Shown here one piece after another: positions 5,336 to 8,754 of a DNA stretch of 8,754 nt. The stretch lies in assembly GCA_021804315.1 (NCBI GenBank), contig JAJZHX010000015.1:1-8754 (forward strand). Reading direction: 5' to 3'. The notes beneath the pieces are model-generated. The model did no database searches, had not been told where the DNA came from, and saw only the letters and a list, made by a program, of their open reading frames with translations. The number at the start of each line of letters is the position of its first letter. Within the stretch, counting starts at the first letter, position 1. The position numbers were made by a program, and so were the translations under genes. Origin of the DNA: a bacterium (GTDB taxonomy: Bacteria; Patescibacteriota; Saccharimonadia; Saccharimonadales; UBA4665).

Positions 5336-5344
5336 TGGTATTAT
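5336..5344 (+). promoter_or_regulatory. Extended -10 (TGG TATTAT) for the ABC exporter
   Basis: TGG TATTAT ends 24 bases before the ATG at 5369, predicting a leader of roughly 18 bases, unlike the leaderless layout of other genes. No strong Shine-Dalgarno is visible in that leader. Confidence 0.35.
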
Positions 5345-5368
5345 TAATACATCACGCAATAAGATAAT

Positions 5369-7177
5369 ATGCCAAAAAATATATCAAAAAACTACTCATT
5401 ACAAAAAAATATTTGGCGTACTTTAGTATTGTATTGGCAAATTGATAGATTCGCTCTTATAGGCTACATAGTCCTTATTGCCTTGCAGGTGACATCTAGT
5501 ATCCTGACAATATACTTCGGCAGTCGCATTATTGGTCAATTGACGCTGGTATTTCAGAGTAAACCTGTTTCAAGCGGACATGTTTATATTTTATTGGCAG
5601 CTTCAACCATAGCAGTTTTAGGCGAACGATTTTCCTGGAGGTGGATATCCTTTATTGAGCGTAGAGCATGGATAAAATGGTACGTTCGTATGACTGTAGA
5701 TTTTAACAGCGCTGTCTCTTCGCTTGATATGGAGCAGCATGATGATTTTGAACTAAAAAAGAAAATTCAAAAAGTCTCTCAAGAATATCAATATACACCT
5801 CAGAACTTTGCTAACTATATATTACAGTGCCTACATTCTGTTGCTAGGCTTATATCTTCCTTAGTTATAGTTTTTACCTTTGCGCCTTGGCTAATTTTAG
5901 TTATGGCCGCTTCTTTAATTCCAGGTTTTTACGCAGAGAAAAGATTCAGCCAGCTTAAATGGAATTTGTGGGACGAAAAAGGAGATAAACCTCTACTAGC
6001 ACAAAAAACGACAAGGTTTCTTGAGGATAAATACAGCCTGCAAGAAACAAAGATACTTGGCACAAGAAAATATCTTCTTAATTTCCTAAAAGGACTTCAT
6101 GTTGATTTCTATAATCGTCAACTCAAACACCTAAAAGGCACACAGAGTAAAGCATTTTTAGGGATTACAACTGAAGTTGCTGTTGCGGGTGGAGTGACTT
6201 TGTGGCTAATAACTAAAGTTCTGAATCATACTCTTAGCTTGGCCAATTACAGCTTCTATAGTGGCATTATATTGCAATTTGGCAGCTCTTTAAGTCTTAT
6301 AGCTAACTCACTTAATTTTATCTATGACAATAACGAGTACATGAAAGATTTATATTTGTTAGTTGATACCAATCCAAAAATTGTTTCGCCAGAAAACGCT
6401 ATAAAGATTCCAAGTGACACAAAACCTACCATAAGATTCAATAACGTATCTTTCGCTTATCCAGGTAGTAAAAAGCCTTCTATCAAAGATATTTCTTTCA
6501 CTATTAACCCTGGAGATAGTATTGCTTTTGTTGGTGAAAATGGTGCTGGTAAAACTACTATTATTAAATTACTCCTACGCTTTTACGATGTTACTAGTGG
6601 TGAAGTTCTTGTTAATGGAACCAATATTAAGGATTTAGATTTAAATAGCTACTATGCTCATGTTGGAGTTTTGTTTCAGTATTTCAACGATTACCCATTT
6701 TCTGTCAGAGATAATATAGCCTTAGGTAAAATAGACGAATTTAATAATGACAATAAAATCCATAAAGCAGCGGAAACTGCCAATGCCGCATCTTTCATTA
6801 AAAAATACCCTAAAGGATTTGAACAGGTTTTAGAACCAGGATTCAAAGATGGCATAGAACCATCAGGTGGCCAGTGGCAACGAATTGCATTAGCTAGGGT
6901 ATTGTTTAGAGATGCTGACATTTTAATTCTTGATGAACCAACAGCAGCAGTTGATGCTAAAAGCGAATATGAGATATTTAAAACTTTAGAAAGTCATAGT
7001 AAGGAGAGGTCAACTATAATAATTTCTCATCGCTTTAGCACTGTCAGGCGTGCTAAACAGATATTTGTTATTGAGGAGGGAGAGATTATCGAAAAAGGTA
7101 ATCATACTGAGCTGATGCAAAATGAAAAAGGCTTATATAAGGAAATGTTCGAGAAACAAGCTTCAGGATATAAATAA
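5369..7177 (+). CDS. ABC exporter half-transporter (membrane domain fused to ATPase)
   Basis: A 602-residue type IV (exporter-type) ABC half-transporter with an N-terminal membrane domain of about six helices (residues about 25-320) and a C-terminal ATPase. Clear motifs are Walker A GENGAGKTT from residue 389, the Q-loop LFQYF, the signature SGGQWQRIALARVL from 499, Walker B ILILDEPTAAVD with D522 and catalytic E523, and the H-loop His554 in SHRFS. All catalytic residues are present, so it should be an active ATPase working as a homodimer or with a partner encoded elsewhere. Substrate is unknown; relatives export drugs, lipids or peptides. No C39 peptidase domain is present. It stands alone between element copies 3 and 4, and its stop is 27 bases from the convergent small frame. 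Confidence 0.93.
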   Translation: MPKNISKNYSLQKNIWRTLVLYWQIDRFALIGYIVLIALQVTSSILTIYFGSRIIGQLTLVFQSKPVSSGHVYILLAASTIAVLGERFSWRWISFIERRAWIKWYVRMTVDFNSAVSSLDMEQHDDFELKKKIQKVSQEYQYTPQNFANYILQCLHSVARLISSLVIVFTFAPWLILVMAASLIPGFYAEKRFSQLKWNLWDEKGDKPLLAQKTTRFLEDKYSLQETKILGTRKYLLNFLKGLHVDFYNRQLKHLKGTQSKAFLGITTEVAVAGGVTLWLITKVLNHTLSLANYSFYSGIILQFGSSLSLIANSLNFIYDNNEYMKDLYLLVDTNPKIVSPENAIKIPSDTKPTIRFNNVSFAYPGSKKPSIKDISFTINPGDSIAFVGENGAGKTTIIKLLLRFYDVTSGEVLVNGTNIKDLDLNSYYAHVGVLFQYFNDYPFSVRDNIALGKIDEFNNDNKIHKAAETANAASFIKKYPKGFEQVLEPGFKDGIEPSGGQWQRIALARVLFRDADILILDEPTAAVDAKSEYEIFKTLESHSKERSTIIISHRFSTVRRAKQIFVIEEGEIIEKGNHTELMQNEKGLYKEMFEKQASGYK

Positions 7178-7204
7178 GCATTGCGCTCCAATACGTAACT
7201 CCCA

Positions 7205-7333
7205 CTAGGAATATATTGCTTTTAACCTTTTCTTGCTCAGTTGTTCTTGTCTATATAGATTATCCAGAAGTACTCTCCATCTAAGGAGTTCTTGGGTGAA
7301 AATATATAACTTATTTCTTTGGTGGACCTCCAA
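7205..7333 (-). CDS. Small unrecognised protein of the repeat family, copy 4 (42 aa)
   Basis: Intact frame with LLRWRVLLDNLYRQEQL and the AIYS-TAG ending. A TGA at 7340-7342 closes the frame only two codons upstream of TTG (7331-7333), so if this copy is translated TTG is the only canonical-type start. No Shine-Dalgarno precedes it. It converges on the ABC exporter gene, whose stop is 27 bases away. The upstream leader differs from the other copies. Confidence 0.48.
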   Translation of the reverse strand: MEVHQRNKLYIFTQELLRWRVLLDNLYRQEQLSKKRLKAIYS

Positions 7334-7359
7334 GACAAATCAAACAGATTAGATTAAGT

Positions 7360-7384
7360 GACGCCAATCTAGCGTCTTTTAATT
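7360..7384 (+). terminator. Terminator-like hairpin, element copy 4 (different sequence)
   Basis: GACGC, loop CAATCTA, GCGTC, then TTTTAATTT. The stem is perfect but unrelated in sequence to the other copies, so the structure is kept while the bases changed. It could end the ABC exporter transcript. Confidence 0.6.
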
Positions 7385-7433
7385 TATAGAAGTAATAAGT
7401 GTAAACATATCTGCTGGGCTAGTATCTAATGTT

Positions 7434-7442
7434 TGTTATAGT
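7434..7442 (+). promoter_or_regulatory. Extended -10 (TGT TATAGT) for the amidohydrolase
   Basis: TGT TATAGT ends 6 bases before the ATG at 7449, again predicting a leaderless transcript starting at the initiation codon. Confidence 0.55.
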
Positions 7443-7448
7443 TAAAGC

Positions 7449-8246
7449 ATGAATATCGCCTTAGTAGCTTCCGAGACCGTATGGGAAGATGTAGACAAGA
7501 ATGTAGAGCTTACAGAACAGCATGTAAAGAAGATTAAGGAGCTTTATCCTAAAACAGATATAGTTTTATTTCCTGAGATAAGTCTAGCCGGATTCATAGT
7601 AGATGAGAGCAATGAAAACGTTGCGCAAAATCTTGACGGGGAAGGCGTAAGAGCCATTCAGTCTATAGCTGAAAAACATGATGTTGCCCTCGTTTGCGGT
7701 ATGGTAGAAGCTAATCCAAATGGGAAACCTTTTAACACACAATTTGTAGTATCCAAAGACGGTGAGCTAGTAGCTTATTATCACAAAAATCATCTGTTTA
7801 CTCAGTCTGAAGAGCCTAATGTATATACATCTGGCGCTGAATTAGTAACCTTTGAATTTGAAGGCTGGAAGTGTGGCATAAGCACCTGCTTTGATATTCG
7901 ATTCCCTAGATTATTCGAGGCTTATAAGAAAGCGGGTGTTGAGTGTATGTTCGCAGGTTTTAACTGGGTTGAGGGTAGAAATAAACAAGCAATAATGGAA
8001 CATCTAGTGCTAGCCAGGGCGCACGAGAATCAGTACTTCTTTGTAGCAGTTGATAGAACAGGCAGTGACCCCAATACTAGCTACTATGGTACGTCTATTA
8101 TAGCTACTCCATATGCTGAGAATATTGCAAAAACCAAAGGTATCTACTCTTATGCTGAAATTTCCAAGGATGATATTGGGCGCTTATCTAACGAGCTACC
8201 GCTGAGTGGAAGTTTCAAAGCTGATTATAAAATTCGTTACCAATAA
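7449..8246 (+). CDS. Carbon-nitrogen hydrolase (nitrilase superfamily, omega-amidase-like)
   Basis: A 265-residue nitrilase-superfamily enzyme that hydrolyses non-peptide C-N bonds. The catalytic triad is visible: E43 in LFPEISLAGF, K113 in YYHKNHLFTQ, and C147 in ISTCFDIRFPRLF. The fourth conserved block, NWVEGRNKQAIMEHLVLARAHENQYF, follows at about 172-197. The CFDIRFP and HKNHLF contexts are closest in my memory to the Nit2/YafV omega-amidase group, which deaminates alpha-ketoglutaramate and alpha-ketosuccinamate in metabolite repair. The exact substrate is inferred. Length is normal for stand-alone members, and there is no signal peptide. It sits alone between element copies 4 and 5. Its last 32 bases overlap the end of the copy 5 small frame on the other strand. 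Confidence 0.88.
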   Translation: MNIALVASETVWEDVDKNVELTEQHVKKIKELYPKTDIVLFPEISLAGFIVDESNENVAQNLDGEGVRAIQSIAEKHDVALVCGMVEANPNGKPFNTQFVVSKDGELVAYYHKNHLFTQSEEPNVYTSGAELVTFEFEGWKCGISTCFDIRFPRLFEAYKKAGVECMFAGFNWVEGRNKQAIMEHLVLARAHENQYFFVAVDRTGSDPNTSYYGTSIIATPYAENIAKTKGIYSYAEISKDDIGRLSNELPLSGSFKADYKIRYQ

Positions 8247-8310
8247 TACCCCTCCAACGTTCCATTTCATTTACTAAGGAGTGTAAATTATCTGAGCGCT
8301 GCACCTCCAA
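8215..8310 (-). CDS. Diverged member of the small repeat-encoded family, copy 5 (31 aa)
   Basis: From TTG at 8308-8310 the minus frame reads LEVQRSDNLHSLVNEMERWR and ends FYNQL-TGA. Aligned without gaps to copies 1-4 it keeps LEV at 1-3, Leu at 9, Glu at 15 and Arg-Trp-Arg at 18-20, although the bases differ greatly after LEV. Upstream it shares the KFASIRSV reading and the TGA (8338-8340) of copies 1 and 2. It is shorter by 11 residues and its 3' end runs into the amidohydrolase gene, so it may be truncated or a relic. An internal ATG occurs but would leave only 16 residues. Confidence 0.35.
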   Translation of the reverse strand: MEVQRSDNLHSLVNEMERWRGIIGNEFYNQL

Positions 8311-8394
8311 GACACTTCTTATAGAGGCAAACTTAAGTCACATACATTGTGGCTTTTTGTTTTACAGAGGTGGAGTATATAAATACTTAAGTGG
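8301..8394. repeat. Dispersed element, copy 5 (one half only)
   Basis: It contains the segment from CACCTCCAAGACACTTCTTA through AGAGGTGGAGTATATAA to CTTAAGTGG, nearly identical to copy 3. The half bearing the common small frame (GGAATATATTGC to TTTCTTTGG) is absent and replaced by the diverged frame. Confidence 0.8.
8336..8362 (+). terminator. Terminator-like hairpin, element copy 5
   Basis: AGTCACA, loop TACAT, TGTGGCT, then TTTTGTTTT. The stem is complete with one G-U pair. It lies about 90 bases after the amidohydrolase stop and is the only plausible terminator for that gene. Confidence 0.62.
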
Positions 8395-8754
8395 TCTTTT
8401 TTGTTTAGTTCTTGGTTAAAAAAGCATTTGTAATAGCTGAGTTAATAGACAAAATTCGTGTAAAAACCTGCAATGGAGTCATGATAGCCAAAATCCAGAA
8501 ATATACCTTGCTAGTGCTAACTGCGCAAACGGCATCATTGAGGGACTAAAGCACTTTGGGACTTTAGAATTATTGCGATAGCGTACACGATGGCCCTTTA
8601 ATTTGGTAAGATATTACCACAATGACCTCTTAGACCTAGCAGTATCCACAGCCAAGAACCATAACCGGCTCTTTTTGTTTAGTTTTTTGACCAGATCAAT
8701 CTGTAGGTAATAAAACCAAAATCTAGGCTATACCTAAGAACTGTAAAGCGTTAT
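8395..8754. other. 360-base stretch without a supportable gene
   Basis: No gene is assigned. A plus frame is open at 8441-8578 and, after one TAG (8579-8581), again at 8582-8707 before TAA. It contains residues such as CANGIIEGLKHFGTLELLR but has no start codon at its beginning and no recognised motif. CTAAAG and CTTTAG at 8545-8566 form an inverted repeat of 6 bases with a 10-base loop. CTTTTTGTTTAGTT at about 8671 echoes a similar T-rich run near 8397. These could be remnants of a decayed gene or chance. Confidence 0.4.

Larger units (their letters stand above)
7196..7385. repeat. Dispersed element, copy 4 (one half replaced)
   Basis: It matches copies 1-3 from TAACTCCCACTAGGAATA up to GGTGGACCTCCAAGAC, then loses sequence similarity although a different hairpin plus T-run occupies the equivalent place. 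The AGAGGTGGAG end found in the other copies is absent. The right limit is therefore approximate. Confidence 0.8.

Noticed and set aside
3461..8394. Integron attC sites
   Set aside because: The one-gene-per-repeat layout suggests it, but no R''/R' core sites (RYYYAAC/GTTRRRY) at matching ends were found, copies are longer than typical attC, and no integrase is in the window.
3461..8394. CRISPR array
   Set aside because: The repeats are about 200 bp and the spacing is gene-sized, with no short regular spacers.

Overview
This is an AT-rich bacterial window using the standard bacterial code: TAA, TAG and TGA all act as stops, and no in-frame TGA occurs inside any recognised gene. Several features suggest a small-genome bacterium, possibly Patescibacteria/CPR and perhaps Saccharibacteria-like. 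They are compact single-gene transcription units, very short or absent 5' leaders, short unrecognised membrane proteins, and a CCA-encoding tRNA. That taxonomic guess is inference; no rRNA or other decisive marker is present.

Positions 1-2800 look like ordinary chromosome. They hold the 3' end of dnaJ, a 45-residue single-pass membrane peptide, an overlapping rimB-like/rimK pair (trimming and addition of glutamates on a ribosomal-protein tail), a five-helix membrane protein of unknown function, and a tRNA-Lys(UUU) gene with its own sigma-70-type promoter. A TrmH/SpoU-type RNA 2'-O-methyltransferase follows the tRNA.

Positions 3460-8400 have a different character. Five copies of a dispersed element (about 190-220 bp; the fourth and fifth are altered) alternate with single unrelated genes: a DUF5680-type protein and an SRPBCC/AHSA1-type protein (both minus strand), then an ABC exporter and a nitrilase-superfamily amidohydrolase (both plus strand). 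On the minus strand each element carries a short open frame, 42 residues in copies 1-4 and 31 in copy 5. Differences among copies 1-4 fall mostly in third codon positions, and the fifth, strongly diverged copy keeps the same E-x-x-R-W-R core at the same spacing. This looks like a small, unrecognised protein family hidden in what would otherwise be called intergenic repeats. On the plus strand the same element carries a hairpin followed by a T-run, an intrinsic-terminator shape, opposite the start of the small frame. Copies 4 and 5 exchange different halves around a shared 11-base core, so the element looks modular.

Most non-operonic genes share one promoter layout: a TATAGT, TATAAT or TATTAT box, often preceded by TGn, ending 6-7 bases before the ATG, which predicts leaderless mRNAs. 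The internal gene rimK instead has a Shine-Dalgarno sequence. The last 360 bases hold no gene I can support.
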